Shown here piece after piece: positions 33,701 through 40,188 of a DNA stretch of 63,615 nt (position 1 is its first letter; every line of letters starts with the position of its first letter). Location: positions 1-63,615 of IMG/VR virus record IMGVR_UViG_3300027699_000001; one strand, 5' to 3'. Below the pieces are notes generated by a model. The model ran no database searches. It saw nothing but the letters and a program-made list of their open reading frames with translations, and was not told the DNA's origin. This DNA comes from a virus. Position numbers and translations under genes: made by a program.

Positions 33701-34150
33701 ATAATATTCTCTAAAATTAACAAACTTATCCCAATCTATATGAGGATCCCAAGAATAATATTCTTGTGTACTAATAATACTATGATCTTTTAAGGTAGGA
33801 TTAAAACTTATTAATTGAGAAATGTAATCATTATAATCTTCATAAAATTCTATATTATCTAAATCATCTTTTATAATAGTTGCTGGTTCAAATTGATAAT
33901 CTTTTCTATTTTGGCTTATATCTCCAATATAATTATCTTCTTGATTAAACGATTTAGCTGTTTCTCTTCCAAAATACCCATTAAGTTTTTCTGCAACACC
34001 CGGTTGCATTAATTGATCTAAAGTACTAGATAAAAATTTACTATTAGGTATTGTTCTAAAATACCTAGGCAAATGAAATTCGCTTTTTCGTTTGGCGTTA
34101 TCGTCTCCAACGGGCGATGGAAAATCTTTTTGATTATTTTCGAATGCCAT
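18761..34150 (-). CDS. Giant virion structural protein, 5129 residues
   Basis: One uninterrupted frame of 15.4 kb starts at an ATG with AAGGA eight bases upstream. Visible parts, in order, are as follows. An N-terminal segment (1-150) has many Tyr/Trp residues. A cupredoxin-like beta module lies at about 165-280 (TIKLYRGVTYKFEINTPGLP). Carbohydrate-binding-type modules (YFIGELVKHKEFFYTA, YTLGDIVHYNFKLWTA, NTDDLVYLDGSIFKAL) are scattered from about 1740 to 3000. FG-GAP-like propeller repeats (FGTTLSTNLSNTALVVGAP, FGASLDLSLDGKYLIVGSP, FGDDICISKDGAMLAIGVP) run from about 2200 to 3260. Two GxGY repeats lie at about 3680 and 4110. Repeats of a GDGTTxxFEL module fill the last 900 residues, which end with GTPLSQADNDIGRFLRATSV. 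It is most likely a tail or baseplate appendage that contacts the host surface. Confidence 0.85.
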   Translation of the reverse strand: MAFENNQKDFPSPVGDDNAKRKSEFHLPRYFRTIPNSKFLSSTLDQLMQPGVAEKLNGYFGRETAKSFNQEDNYIGDISQNRKDYQFEPATIIKDDLDNIEFYEDYNDYISQLISFNPTLKDHSIISTQEYYSWDPHIDWDKFVNFREYYWLSNGPQSVAVRGQTTEVVSTYTVTIADNEDNFGYVFTPDGLTQNPTIKLYRGVTYKFEINTPGLPFTVRTKRTLDDEFLIETEISEQGVETGVVQIIPTDSTSNELWYVADNDIEAAGLIKVAGIEEASFIDVEAEILGKKTYTTGAGFELSNGMKIHFIGDVVPAKYATGEFYVEGVGDKIVLIPEETLTVPSAFVDKVSFEFDNANFDRLPFDEAIGYPVVRDYFLINRASNDGNLWSRYNRWFHKSVVELSASLNDQPAELDQLQRAKRPIIEFQPGLKLYNFGTWTKGNVDLLDTVTTDVFSIIEGSSGYNIDGVDLIDGMRILFLGDPDLLVYGRIFQVKFITFADGSGRASNRQLSLIDVTDTQPLEDEVVLIQNGDTYKGLMYYYDGTKWKQAQTKTKVNQAPLFEIFDENGYSFNDETVYDSTTFVGNKVFSYKEGTGTVDTEVGLALYHRTIENVGDITFNFNLLNEFIEFQIDNKLYYKDTDIGFLRTYSNRETFKVGNGWQKASTLSQQSVIRQYVYDNTLNKFEIDVYENSASLTDLNITVFLNNDLKFKDIDYTLETSINNFVEITFLESINTKKLVLGDNIVIKTTSSAVKNDNGFYEIPNNLERNPLNNNLNEFTLGEVNDHVSTIVEGLTDFSGIFPGASNLRDLGFVTNLGKRFVKHSSPLNLAMYHLLNRDANLPQAIRFARKEYAKFKRLFLQVANDLGFEGPIKDHVEKILTEINKDKINSMPFYFSDMVPGGSVKKTTHEIESSSQIYFALSQPFTLENSSRRAVQVYKNSKQLIHSKDYTFNSEGFCVVTASKVKGDLLDIYEYETTNGSYVPPTPTKLGLYPKYEPELFIDTTYQSIVPTGTGPFKIYGYVENTTETFKRKIGWFYPLYTTEAAASSADLTEHNGTGSSHSLIIEGLFKTFWMPDSFTNYAANNTDDFSLWTEGIPVIQGHDGSKIIAYKDYRDELILELELRIFNNLKVEYDTALFDIHDFIEGTFRKTAYTREESNRPMLSDFIEWLKLVDDDYTDNPFFERTNSFTFNYNSMSSPLGTSIPGFWRGVYKKAFDTDRPHSHPWEMLGFTLKPTWWETVYGVPPYTSDNLILWSDLENGIVREPNKKIKILKNYLRPGLTTFIPVDSVGNIISPNLSGFAQNFNSGTIENPFKFGDETPIETAWRRSSEYPFSLITSWFLSQPCKVLATGLDRERQTKNIAKQIIYNATKNHIKLSNLVFPNTHVDAAQTYTSGLINYVAGYMASSVVKSYTTYQSNLKNISNQIGFKIGGFTEKDKFKLILDSRTPLNEGNVFVPKENYSIFLNKSTPVKTINYSGVMIEIKENGFKIKGYDDIFPSFKYFKAVSLDNDVVITIGGVSEPVLKFEGESFYAAGAIVEFNNKFYRATKAHTSAINFSIENFASLPILPTKGGREITLRTEFNTHIESELDYGTVLLTIQEVVDFLQGYGKYLESLGFVFDNFRGDGSVIDNWQTSCKEFAFWTTHGWAEGTLISLSPGASQLKFKSENAVVDNIFDTFFGYTLLKVDGKKLTEEFVIVDRQDPNEFILRPKNTADGIFSIKLQLVQKEHVVLLDNKTVFKDTIYDPEPGYRQERIKVLGYRTTDWDGSLNIPGFIYDESRITDWEPYRDYFIGELVKHKEFFYTANSKIPGKEEFIDKDWNRLDDKPSSQLIPNFEYKTNQFADFYDLDSDNFDTDQQKLAQHLIGYQKRTYLENIINDDVSQYKFYQGYIQDKGTKNALTKLFDVLSSADKDSLQFYEEWAIKRGQYGAAEGFEEVQYILDESNFRLKPQPIDLVETITGTEADLIYRIRPFETFLKPKNYNHSPFPKTYIEPDKGFTNDSGYVNSEDVQFIVETYDSILDINFAECNKGNYIWVGNDKLTWNMYKHADTDLDIEAVEGGDTEFVVVLNSTPKDIVEGELLGVYDLISTTLDPADSSYATVTQSTAAIGAFYKVKDVTVNKITFETTEEVESVESCKGKISKLVSVRTDTLQNLNILAQTLAESKSLFWLDNDDSNRWVVYENNKAYNKLQDLSSSIDTAGSEFGTTLSTNLSNTALVVGAPEEDEGKVYYYRRASSNGNFILRQIIVPEEDFATGFKLWFSDILFVVGDQVKYNNVFYIVNTEHTSTEVFNIAYFDQLTQPDLQKFGASLDLSLDGKYLIVGSPNASNLKTRYKSDYDPSIAYTLGDIVHYNFKLWTAMAAIVPETSFIEFGSFTSTAQLIETIGNITSTSEQIPGLLTGRYPFTTTTADHLLIRAPKVMYDGVDVNDEVILEWNTFTIANQFQDDYILRQPFAGLIPEINDTFLTGTHVVQKKIDLVLYLTAFTNKPVLGDKVETQTGHGIVVFTYEADDNLTIYINNVNGTINSTDSLFLESGDFIGEYVIAAPVETIDVSEEYGGYWWIDVPTYNVFSNTSDEGKGLVFSDVITDSTVTNKFYYNILDYNNSTVESSQDTLGSYFKVLSYQGFPGPDGETNPILSSKYIIRAPKDLTDTLSVDDQFRFYMPSLARYSNGFQNDPTLVNLNYTDLNKTLTVDQLWEGYITFDFTKFTIFGDPFEPRIGDTVRDTTTNATAEVVFYQRSALEVTIFVNNVIGNWSNGAEFSDVAEIEFLATPGDPDPIYQVDRVMGEIQHKSLGLSSEGIGKLIVVDNGSNIPLPSQNILTDVEYWFYNQGTVQGVPILPNVPSADNNDWANTYSIPVDSTSTASGFTHQGMFSIYETGITNRFKFTNAFTVPEAENYFYLGNDVRLTQHTDLYRGFVKAGSDTKDSTVFPGRIYFIKNGTDLSGNTWAWELGKEKSFQGTHLPSISYNTDDLVYLDGSIFKALSNLDAKVFDSTEWTQVTTPLDYLGYVPNNTEILPIFDSADPSTVLDQGSLYSFGTKFDVTNNGEILTVIADYQDAKPKAVVIYRSFNGNYQRHQTILAPDPNIGFGDDICISKDGAMLAIGVPLDDSIKITQGKVLIYTQVNGEYVLNQTLNSPNNEKVELFGIKVAFGEDTLAITAKNTDFIGHTTFDTNLDPEAPLVPQTVFDNDFTSFAKLYVDTGTVYLYEKINDTMVYGQPLAFERVDSTTQNLSVSKFGTNLYVNENHVYIGLPDVSVDTNYIGSISDYRKITSTKIWEKHRVPKDTVDVHKIKKLFLYDSKTNDFITYLDCIDPIQGKIAGIADQELKYKLYYDPAVYNLTNEDLSLLASDVTVSNTNTWGKYQVNQLWWDLDKARFLNPYQENTIYSTNNWNKLFPGNSIKVYEWVGTKYLPSEWDELSDTEEGITEGVSGKSKYGDSMFVAMREYDSVSQTFSNMYYYWVNAKATVPDAEFRTLSCADVENYIKDPAAQGLKFVNFISPSSFVIHNCDNLIKGKDIAFSTEYWIIENQNINIHNQYQLFTEGLETSKPNKDIERKWFDSLVGYDDFGRPVPALNLSPREKYGILNDPRQTWFVNREEALKQLIERINGILLKNLIIDDKDITGLSSKEPEPTVSSYVFDTSISTLEELDSVGTVKITKTLLEPVVSNGKIIRVNITEPGRGYLVTPTYTISGDGIDAKFQLTINSVGAVTEVAVINEGQNYTSTTSISVRQFTVLVKSDSTLQGKWALYQRNTANTDWERIQSQAFDVSLFWDYVDWYDTGYNEFTTIDYLIDASHQLQGLDDDTGDIVKIANIGSGGWLLLEKIDDADFIDYTINYKTVGRESGTLKFLSSLYDSATTIGYDSVSYDTKFYDNQPVSETRKILETLRDKVFIDELAVEYNNMFLSSIRYVFSEQSYVDWAFKTSFVKAKHNVGNLEEKITFQNDNLASYEEYLEEVKPFKTKLREYVSDYDALEPSKNLITDFDLSPNYSNVAKAIIPHTAKVIDNIIVGKTPELSTYPNKNWLDNLTYQVISVKIADGGKNYTFPPDLIFSDGDSTIADVGSGAKAIATLGANGEIVSAKVTKPGSGYLNAPVIEVNGDGTGARLVAVIGEGLVRSMHTIVKFDRVTGVFVITNLNETETFAGTGSTYVFNLIFPMDMRTNTIEVLINDTLALQSEYTYKNILDTTKGYDRYYGRIEFVIPPINGQEIKINYKKPVELLQAQDRISLFYNPTTGQFGKDLAQLMDGIDYGGVEVKSFEFGGTSGWDSNPWYTDSWDTYDTTFEDEVFVLDGSTISVELSKPLEASVVYNLYRNGIRLDDPNWTIDPDSTLVENPNAIMRSITGDGTTQTLELQELEIPTQADDIIVLRKTTSDGSFISDPESFDTALSGGNLLYTTATGLNAEDINVDGDGFITPTTSKGPEEVIPGQVLDAVDITVFERPTTGSSIIINKNHVGDGVTTVYEIGKTPFTDSSLLVKINSDIIPSSLSSDSSHEIEFTVDYKNSTVIFNIPPADGARINLTLVEPSGLQILDIDSFVSDGSSNSFETNVRWSENIDFIASSNGVKLDSVIVKSEGSYPNNVELVLAQPLREGDVVRYALFLGTAANEEVFSEVTIDEFISDGSTTTYELSQTPFSQEPSAFYTLVQVKDKILNAGYNQTFTMTSSKEYQLDLWQAPIGTLQNHNVEVYLNKIKLSYPDQWTFVGADSFDDAFPVDQQRGSAIVLDDSIGEVGDTLGVFIISEGEYRFGYHETDADSAQSFISTPGVLYLDSPYDINDTIKVYQFSNNAYQNFDRQKFEIEEKTELTVGSDDYYFLNNLRAGLIELRTPAVDAKYVWVILNGNLLMPNVDYRITENRRYVRLLEEPKEDDVIETLHFGNPTVITKHGWRQFKDMLNRNHYKRIDGTKNYLLLKDLNWYDKTIEVIADDDLTAPASGSPYPGVIWINGERIEYFIRDGNALKQLRRGTLGTGVKEVHSSGTEVYEQGSNSSIPYKDETITTIFTGDGTTSIFELDFVPQSINEFEVFVAGKRLRKNAISSYNFETLTAQDSPEGDITLAAEFTLQSSALTLLNVPAENQKIIVIRRQGKIWSEQGTPLSQADNDIGRFLRATSVDLPR

Positions 34151-34167
34151 TCTTAACTTCCTTGAAA

Positions 34168-37100
34168 TTAAACACTTTGAATACCAGCTCTTGTTGATGT
34201 ACTAGTTGTTACTACACTACCTCCTAGTGCTTTTAATCTGCTAGCAGTTACGGCGTCAATTATTTCTGTATTATCTACTGTAGCACCACTAATAAAAATT
34301 TCATCAACTTCTGCTTTAATTTCAAACAGACTACCAAAAACTTGGTTTTCTTGTTTAGGAACAATTAAGAATGTTACTAAATCAGGAGCAAGATCAGACA
34401 TTACATAACTTCCTAACTCTGAAAAGTAAAACTTTTCACCAAAGTCCCAATTTTCTAATGCAAAAAATTCATTAATAGCTGCTATAACTCGCGATTTAAT
34501 ATCGTTGTCATTTAAAACTATGTTTGGATTTTTTACTATTTTAAAAATTGATTGTAAATCGTCTGAAGCTTTATCTCCAAAAAGTATTTTATACTTAACA
34601 GGATGATAAATTATTTCATCACTTAATGATTTAATTTTATTTAATTGTTCACTATAAGATAAAAATAAACTATCAGAACTAGCTGGTAATGGTTTCGCTC
34701 CTGTGCCCGCTAAAAACAATCTAAAATTAGTATCATATCCTTTAGTTAAAATATAAACATCTATAATATTACTTGCACTTGGATCGATTCTCGAACTATC
34801 ATCAGCAGCATGTTCATAATGAAATGAAATTTCATCTCTTCCAATCCTAGCTCGATAGCTACTTGTTTCTTCTAATATTCCTGTAGTACTGTTATATATT
34901 TTAAATAAATCAACACTAGTAAAATAAAATAATTGACTATTAGAATAGGTGCTTAAGGCTTGCAAATAAGATTCACTTTCTAATACTATTACACTTATAG
35001 AACTACTACTAACATAATTGAAATCTTCTACGCCATCAGATGTTATAACTTTTTGTTGAAAAATATATTTGGTTAACGGAGAAACAGTTTCATTAACTAT
35101 TGTTGAAAAAATATCTGGATCGTCTACAACACCATCATCATCTGTATCAAAAAAAGTAACTTGTATTTTTTTACTATCTACATACCCTTCAGCATCTCTA
35201 TATTCTTCTGTAAGCTCCCAATCAAAATCTACAGTAAATGGATTTACATCATCAGGTTTAGTATTAATATTTAAAACACTTATTCTATCTTTAACAACTT
35301 TCCCTGTTATATTATTATAAATCTTATCTGTTGAATCAAAATAGAAACGCATTTCTTGATCACTCTCAAAAATGTATCTTAATGCACGATTTGTTATTGT
35401 ATACGATTCTGTGTTGGTTTCAAATAATAATAACCAACTTGAATCTAACTGTTGATTTGATACATCTCCTTGCTTACCTGTACTAAAAGGACTAATAACA
35501 TTTAAATTATTTTCTGTTACAATTCTCCATGACTGCGAGTCTGTACTATATCTCAATCCAAACGTTTTATAAGCAAAAACTTGATCAATTAATTGTGTTG
35601 CAACATCTTGTTCTAAAGAAAAAGCAAGTCCTGGACGTACTTCTGCTAATATAGAATCTGATGGGATAATATCATTTAAAAATACAGGGCCTATTCCTGT
35701 CGAAGCAACAACTGTTCCATCTCCTGATACTTTCGAAACTTTAACCCAACGATAATCTATAACTCCTTTCTTTCCTTGGAAACTTCCTGAAACTACTTCA
35801 TTATTTAGAAAAGTCTTACCTGTTGGTGGTAAAAATTTAATCAAAGAACCCGGAACTACTAATTTTAAAAGTGAAGTAGTAAATGTTCCTAATTGGGATT
35901 TTAAACCATCAGTATTTGTGAAATACCCTGTGCTTAAATTAGTAGCTGATGTTGATTGAACCCATTTAATTCCTAAATCCTCTAATGGAATTTTAGGAAA
36001 TTCTCCATAATAATAATTTCTTAATTTTTTATCTTTTAAAATGGGTTCTATATTATTTACAATTGCACCTTCTATATCTGTTTTGGTAACAAAAGTAAAA
36101 GCTGTTTGAGGATTAATATTTTCACGATATATAACACCATCTGTACCATATAAACTTGTTTTACTATATTTTCCTGTAGCATCTATTAAATCAAAATATC
36201 TAGATATACCGCTAGCTGTTCTATTAACGGATTTTACTTTAATAATTTCTTGGCTAACTCCTAATGGTGAGATTTGATAATCTTCAGCAGTAACCATTCT
36301 ATTTTGTGTATAATACGTAGCAGGTGCATTTGTCTTTATATTTGCATTTGTTTCACTAGTAGTTGCATTATCTACTGTATTTTTTAATTCATACGTTATA
36401 GTTAAAGTTTCTACTTTATCTAATTTAGAAAGATAAGGAATAGTAACATTAATTCCTTGCATATCATCTGGTGTAACTATAACACGTTCATTTTTACTTA
36501 CTCTATAAAAAACCCGGAAAGTACCTTTAGGTAAATTTCCAAATGTACCATCTGCAAAAATTAAACTAATACGATCATCTACACGAGTTAATACAGCATA
36601 AATGTTTCTAAGTTTTTTATTTACACTATTGTAAATTACATTATTACCTTCAACCGATTCTACCTTTGTCCATAGTTCTGATTCATTTCCAAAACTATCT
36701 AATTTATAAAGCCAAACATCTGTTTCATTAATATTAATAGCATCAATTGCAACAACCTGACTAGTACTTGGATTGTTTACTGTAAAAACACCTTCATCTA
36801 TTACACCTTCTCTAAATTGACTAAAAAATCCGCTATTACTACTAGCAGGTCCTCTACCATCATCTCTATGTAAAAATGCAAAATTATTTCCTGGAAACGG
36901 TGCTTCTTCTGTTATTATACTAGCAACAAGATCAGTTGATACAACTTCAAATCTTACTGCACGACCGTCTACATTTTTACTAAATCCATAAACTGGAATT
37001 TCTTCATTAGTACTAAGCAATCTATATTGATCAGTAGGAATTGCATTAGCAGTTCCCCTTTTTATAGGTCTACCAAATTTGGCATTAGCAGGCAATGCAG

Positions 37101-37584
37101 AATTTATTACTTTTATAAATTGTTCATACCAATCAGGATTTGTAGGATCATTCCATACAATTGTCTGACCTGTTAAATTTACATTATTTGAATCAAGTAT
37201 CTCTTCTGTAGTAACAATACTTTCAAACTTTAATAGACCATTTGCACATTGATTACGCTTTGGGTTATATGAAAGTAATCGTGCAAGACGTAACACTGAT
37301 TCTCTGCGCTCTGCAAGTTCTAAATAATTTTCTCTTGCGTTTAAATCTACACGGAAAGAAATATTTTGACCTAAATAAGCAATTAAATCAATTAATGCTA
37401 GATATTCACTAGATTCAATATAATCATTAAAATCTTCAGGATAATTTTCCCGAAGGTAATTTATCATAGTTCGTCTTAAATTATCAAAATCATAACTTTG
37501 AAAATCTGCATGACGGAAGGACTGGTAAACACGTTTCCAGTCTTCTGCTAATAACAATCTGTTTTGTCTATCCGTTGCCGACAT
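34168..37584 (-). CDS. gp6: Baseplate wedge protein gp6-like
   Basis: This 1138-residue protein has a gp6-type N-terminus: MINYLRENYPEDFNDYIESS, LIDLIAYLGQNISFRVDLNA, then ENYLELAERRESVLRLARLL. This region forms the inner wedge ring that links tail tube and baseplate in T4-like tails. The C-terminus (DIKSRVIAAINEFFALENWD and FYFSELGSYVMSDL) also matches gp6/baseplate J-like proteins. T4 gp6 has about 660 residues; the extra length here lies in a beta-rich middle (about 450-930). It has a good ribosome site (AAGGA), an AATAAATA motif upstream, and gp25 next in line. Confidence 0.85.
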   Translation of the reverse strand: MSATDRQNRLLLAEDWKRVYQSFRHADFQSYDFDNLRRTMINYLRENYPEDFNDYIESSEYLALIDLIAYLGQNISFRVDLNARENYLELAERRESVLRLARLLSYNPKRNQCANGLLKFESIVTTEEILDSNNVNLTGQTIVWNDPTNPDWYEQFIKVINSALPANAKFGRPIKRGTANAIPTDQYRLLSTNEEIPVYGFSKNVDGRAVRFEVVSTDLVASIITEEAPFPGNNFAFLHRDDGRGPASSNSGFFSQFREGVIDEGVFTVNNPSTSQVVAIDAININETDVWLYKLDSFGNESELWTKVESVEGNNVIYNSVNKKLRNIYAVLTRVDDRISLIFADGTFGNLPKGTFRVFYRVSKNERVIVTPDDMQGINVTIPYLSKLDKVETLTITYELKNTVDNATTSETNANIKTNAPATYYTQNRMVTAEDYQISPLGVSQEIIKVKSVNRTASGISRYFDLIDATGKYSKTSLYGTDGVIYRENINPQTAFTFVTKTDIEGAIVNNIEPILKDKKLRNYYYGEFPKIPLEDLGIKWVQSTSATNLSTGYFTNTDGLKSQLGTFTTSLLKLVVPGSLIKFLPPTGKTFLNNEVVSGSFQGKKGVIDYRWVKVSKVSGDGTVVASTGIGPVFLNDIIPSDSILAEVRPGLAFSLEQDVATQLIDQVFAYKTFGLRYSTDSQSWRIVTENNLNVISPFSTGKQGDVSNQQLDSSWLLLFETNTESYTITNRALRYIFESDQEMRFYFDSTDKIYNNITGKVVKDRISVLNINTKPDDVNPFTVDFDWELTEEYRDAEGYVDSKKIQVTFFDTDDDGVVDDPDIFSTIVNETVSPLTKYIFQQKVITSDGVEDFNYVSSSSISVIVLESESYLQALSTYSNSQLFYFTSVDLFKIYNSTTGILEETSSYRARIGRDEISFHYEHAADDSSRIDPSASNIIDVYILTKGYDTNFRLFLAGTGAKPLPASSDSLFLSYSEQLNKIKSLSDEIIYHPVKYKILFGDKASDDLQSIFKIVKNPNIVLNDNDIKSRVIAAINEFFALENWDFGEKFYFSELGSYVMSDLAPDLVTFLIVPKQENQVFGSLFEIKAEVDEIFISGATVDNTEIIDAVTASRLKALGGSVVTTSTSTRAGIQSV

Positions 37585-37606
37585 TATTACTTTCCTTAAT
37601 TATAAC

Positions 37607-37614
37607 TATTTATT
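37607..37614 (-). promoter_or_regulatory. Late promoter motif AATAAATA
   Basis: This minus-strand motif lies in the 58-base gap before gp6. The predicted leader is about 17 bases and includes the AAGGA ribosome site. Confidence 0.45.
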
Positions 37615-37642
37615 TAATACAATAAACAGAGCATATTATAAA

Positions 37643-38092
37643 TCATGTTGTTAAGAACCCTGCCTCTTCATCAAATGTTAATCTTAATGTTTCTGATATA
37701 TTATAAGGCAAATACGTTAAAGTACATTCTATCTGAATACCCTTTTCATATTCATCAACAATTATACTATCTACATTGGTCCTAGGATCATTATTAATTA
37801 TTTTTTGAGCATTTGATGCAATAGCATCTTTTAGTTGTTCAGTTAATGGCTCAAATAAAGCATCCCAAATAATTGTTCCAAATTCTGGATTACTTAATTT
37901 TTCTCCTTGACGAATATGAAAATGGTTTATTAAATCTTGTTTAATCAAAGAAATATCATACAGTGTAAAACTAGAGTTTTCTGGATTAACAGTACTTAAT
38001 CCTCTATATGATACTTTCTGAGAAGTAACTTCAAGGCTTTTATTTCCCGGAACTACTATTTCTGCATAAATTTTCTTTTCTAATGTACTCAT
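37643..38092 (-). CDS. gp25: Baseplate wedge protein gp25-like
   Basis: This 149-residue protein has the gp25/sheath-initiator fold signature: FTLYDISLIKQDLINHFHIR, GEKLSNPEFGTIIWDALFEP and a C-terminal IQIECTLTYLPYNISETLRL. In T4-like and other contractile tails this wedge protein starts sheath assembly. The length is close to T4 gp25 (132). It sits next to gp6, its partner in the wedge core. Confidence 0.88.
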   Translation of the reverse strand: MSTLEKKIYAEIVVPGNKSLEVTSQKVSYRGLSTVNPENSSFTLYDISLIKQDLINHFHIRQGEKLSNPEFGTIIWDALFEPLTEQLKDAIASNAQKIINNDPRTNVDSIIVDEYEKGIQIECTLTYLPYNISETLRLTFDEEAGFLTT

Positions 38093-38113
38093 AACAATAT
38101 TTACCTTACAAAT

Positions 38114-38416
38114 TTACCCCTTTCCGTTTGCAAATACATCAGTAGAGCTAGTTTTAGCTGCATTTGGTACCCAACTAGCATGTCCTCCAGTAGCATCATT
38201 TTTTCGATGAACTGGTATATTATTAACAAGTACATTAGGAGAACCCACAGCGGCTGGATCACCGCATGCTGTTGTGTCACCTATTCGTACTGTCTTTTCT
38301 TTATTAGTAAATACATCCGGACTACCTGTAGCATATGCTGTCTGATGAAACGGATTTGGTGTAGGTGATGCATGACCTACATGTACATCTTTGTTTATTC
38401 TAACTACTCCTGGCAT
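38114..38416 (-). CDS. PAAR-repeat spike-tip protein
   Basis: This 100-residue protein consists of PAAR-type repeats: VGHASPTPNPFHQT, GSPDVFTNKEKTVRIGD, ACGDPAAVGSPNVLVNNIPV and GGHASWVPNAAKT. PAAR proteins fold into a cone with a metal ion held by His/Cys and cap the needle of contractile tails. The gp5-like spike is the adjacent upstream gene, which fits a direct contact. The ribosome site (AAAGGAG) is strong. Confidence 0.88.
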   Translation of the reverse strand: MPGVVRINKDVHVGHASPTPNPFHQTAYATGSPDVFTNKEKTVRIGDTTACGDPAAVGSPNVLVNNIPVHRKNDATGGHASWVPNAAKTSSTDVFANGKG

Positions 38417-38437
38417 TAATTTCTCCTTTGCTACTTC

Positions 38438-40171
38438 TTATCTTGGTGGACCGCCTTGCGCCGTTATCGTTTGATTAGCGGTGTTTATAGGTGGTTCAGG
38501 TTGTGGTTCGCCACAATCTTTCTTAGATGGATCTTTCTTTGCTTGGTTTTCTGCTGCAAGGTCTAGTAATTTAGTTCCATCTTGAAATGTTTGACCAGCA
38601 GTTGAAATCTGCCTAGGAGTATCATTTATTCTTTCTTCTAGGTCTTCAGGCATTCTAACACTAGTAGCACTATCATTATCTGTCTTATCCGGAACATGAT
38701 TTACAGGATCATAATTTTCATGTCCAGCCCAGGGTTCTTTTTGAGGAACTCTTAATGGAATCTTAGATAGCATAGCGGATTCTGCAGATCCAGCTATAGC
38801 TGCTACAGGACCATTCATATGAATTTCTGTAGCAGTTTCTGTAATATTTGCTCCAGCATTATTATGAAAATTTGACCCAGATGCAATCATAGTATTTGCT
38901 TTAGCTTTAATTTGTATAGAACCTCCGACTGCTTCTACAAAAGTAGAATCTTCAGATTTAACATTTATAGCAGATTCTAGTGATTGTATATAAAAAGTAT
39001 TTTGTGCTTGAAAATGTATTTCACCTTCTTCGAATCTGTCAGGTATGTGCTTCTGCCTAGAAGCTTCTATTTCTTCATCTGTAAATCCTGCTGTTCCATT
39101 AAGATGCCTAGCGGCACGAAGATTAATATCTCTTTTTGCATCTAAATTAATATCTCTTTTAGCAGTTACGTTTAAATCATTTTCTGTATGAATACTCACA
39201 CTGTCTGTTGCATAAACATCTATTTTTCCATTTGATGTTAATTCTAACCAAGTCTTACCGTTAGCACTTCCAATATAAATTAAATCTTCTGTATTATGCA
39301 ATAAAATTTGATGGCCTGTTCTTGTTCTAAATCGCACTAATTCATTAGCAGGCAAAGTAGGATCGCCGCCTTTTTCTTTTGCTTCTACATTTACATATTC
39401 AGATTTTGTAGTACTTGCAGGACCTTTGCGAAGTAAAGAAGCATTACCATCATCCATAACAAATGATGTTCCTCCTAACCTACTAGATGCTATAATAGTT
39501 TGTTCACCACCTTTACCATATTTTCCTTTAGGAGCGCCTGGCCGGCGATCATAAGGTCCTGGTGTACTCCAACCAAATACTGTGCTAGGTAATTCTCGCC
39601 TAGCACTTGACGTAGAAATACCTCTAATAGTATCAGAAATTAATCCATTAGTATCTAATACGGTTTTAAAATCTGTATTAACAGGTTTAACAAATTGTGT
39701 AGGATCTTGACCTTTTTGTTTTTGACGTTTATTATATTCACCTACAGGTAACATTTTTGTTTTATCATCTGAATTATAAGTAGTAGCAGGATTTCCAGGT
39801 ACCATAAAATTCATAAATTCGTCAGGTACACAACCTATCCAAAATCCATTTGCTCGATTACCTTCAACAAAAGTTACTAAAACAGTAGTTCCTATATCAG
39901 GTGGTATTGCCCAAAGTCCATAACTTTTCTGTGTATTTTGAAAACCATCATTTTTAGTAACATCTTTAAAAGGCGTTGCTCCAAAAAAAGCAGGCAAATA
40001 ACTTACTTGAAGAATTTGTCCTGTTCCTGAAGTAGTATTTCCTGATTCTGATAATTTTAATAGTTCTACTTCTAATCCACCCATATACTTGGTATCAAGG
40101 TGACTAATAACAGTTGCCAAATAAGGACCACCCTGTACATCAACACTTGGAGTTCTTGTATCTTGTGCCAT
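38438..40171 (-). CDS. gp5: Central spike/hub protein gp5-like, without lysozyme domain
   Basis: In this 577-residue protein, residues 15-125 form the gp5 OB-fold domain (PYLATVISHLDTKYMGGLEV; GLWAIPPDIGTTVLVTFVEG; GFWIGCVPDEFMNFMVPG). The C-terminal half shows the VgrG/gp5 beta-helix pattern (KIDVYATDSVSIHTENDL, NVTAKRDINLDAKRDI, INVKSEDSTFVEAV). T4 gp5 carries a lysozyme between these domains. Here the linker (about 130-240) has no glycosidase-like E-D-T arrangement that I can see, so the spike is probably purely mechanical. The adjacent PAAR protein would form the tip. Confidence 0.8.
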   Translation of the reverse strand: MAQDTRTPSVDVQGGPYLATVISHLDTKYMGGLEVELLKLSESGNTTSGTGQILQVSYLPAFFGATPFKDVTKNDGFQNTQKSYGLWAIPPDIGTTVLVTFVEGNRANGFWIGCVPDEFMNFMVPGNPATTYNSDDKTKMLPVGEYNKRQKQKGQDPTQFVKPVNTDFKTVLDTNGLISDTIRGISTSSARRELPSTVFGWSTPGPYDRRPGAPKGKYGKGGEQTIIASSRLGGTSFVMDDGNASLLRKGPASTTKSEYVNVEAKEKGGDPTLPANELVRFRTRTGHQILLHNTEDLIYIGSANGKTWLELTSNGKIDVYATDSVSIHTENDLNVTAKRDINLDAKRDINLRAARHLNGTAGFTDEEIEASRQKHIPDRFEEGEIHFQAQNTFYIQSLESAINVKSEDSTFVEAVGGSIQIKAKANTMIASGSNFHNNAGANITETATEIHMNGPVAAIAGSAESAMLSKIPLRVPQKEPWAGHENYDPVNHVPDKTDNDSATSVRMPEDLEERINDTPRQISTAGQTFQDGTKLLDLAAENQAKKDPSKKDCGEPQPEPPINTANQTITAQGGPPR

Positions 40172-40188
40172 TTTATAACATCAATCCT

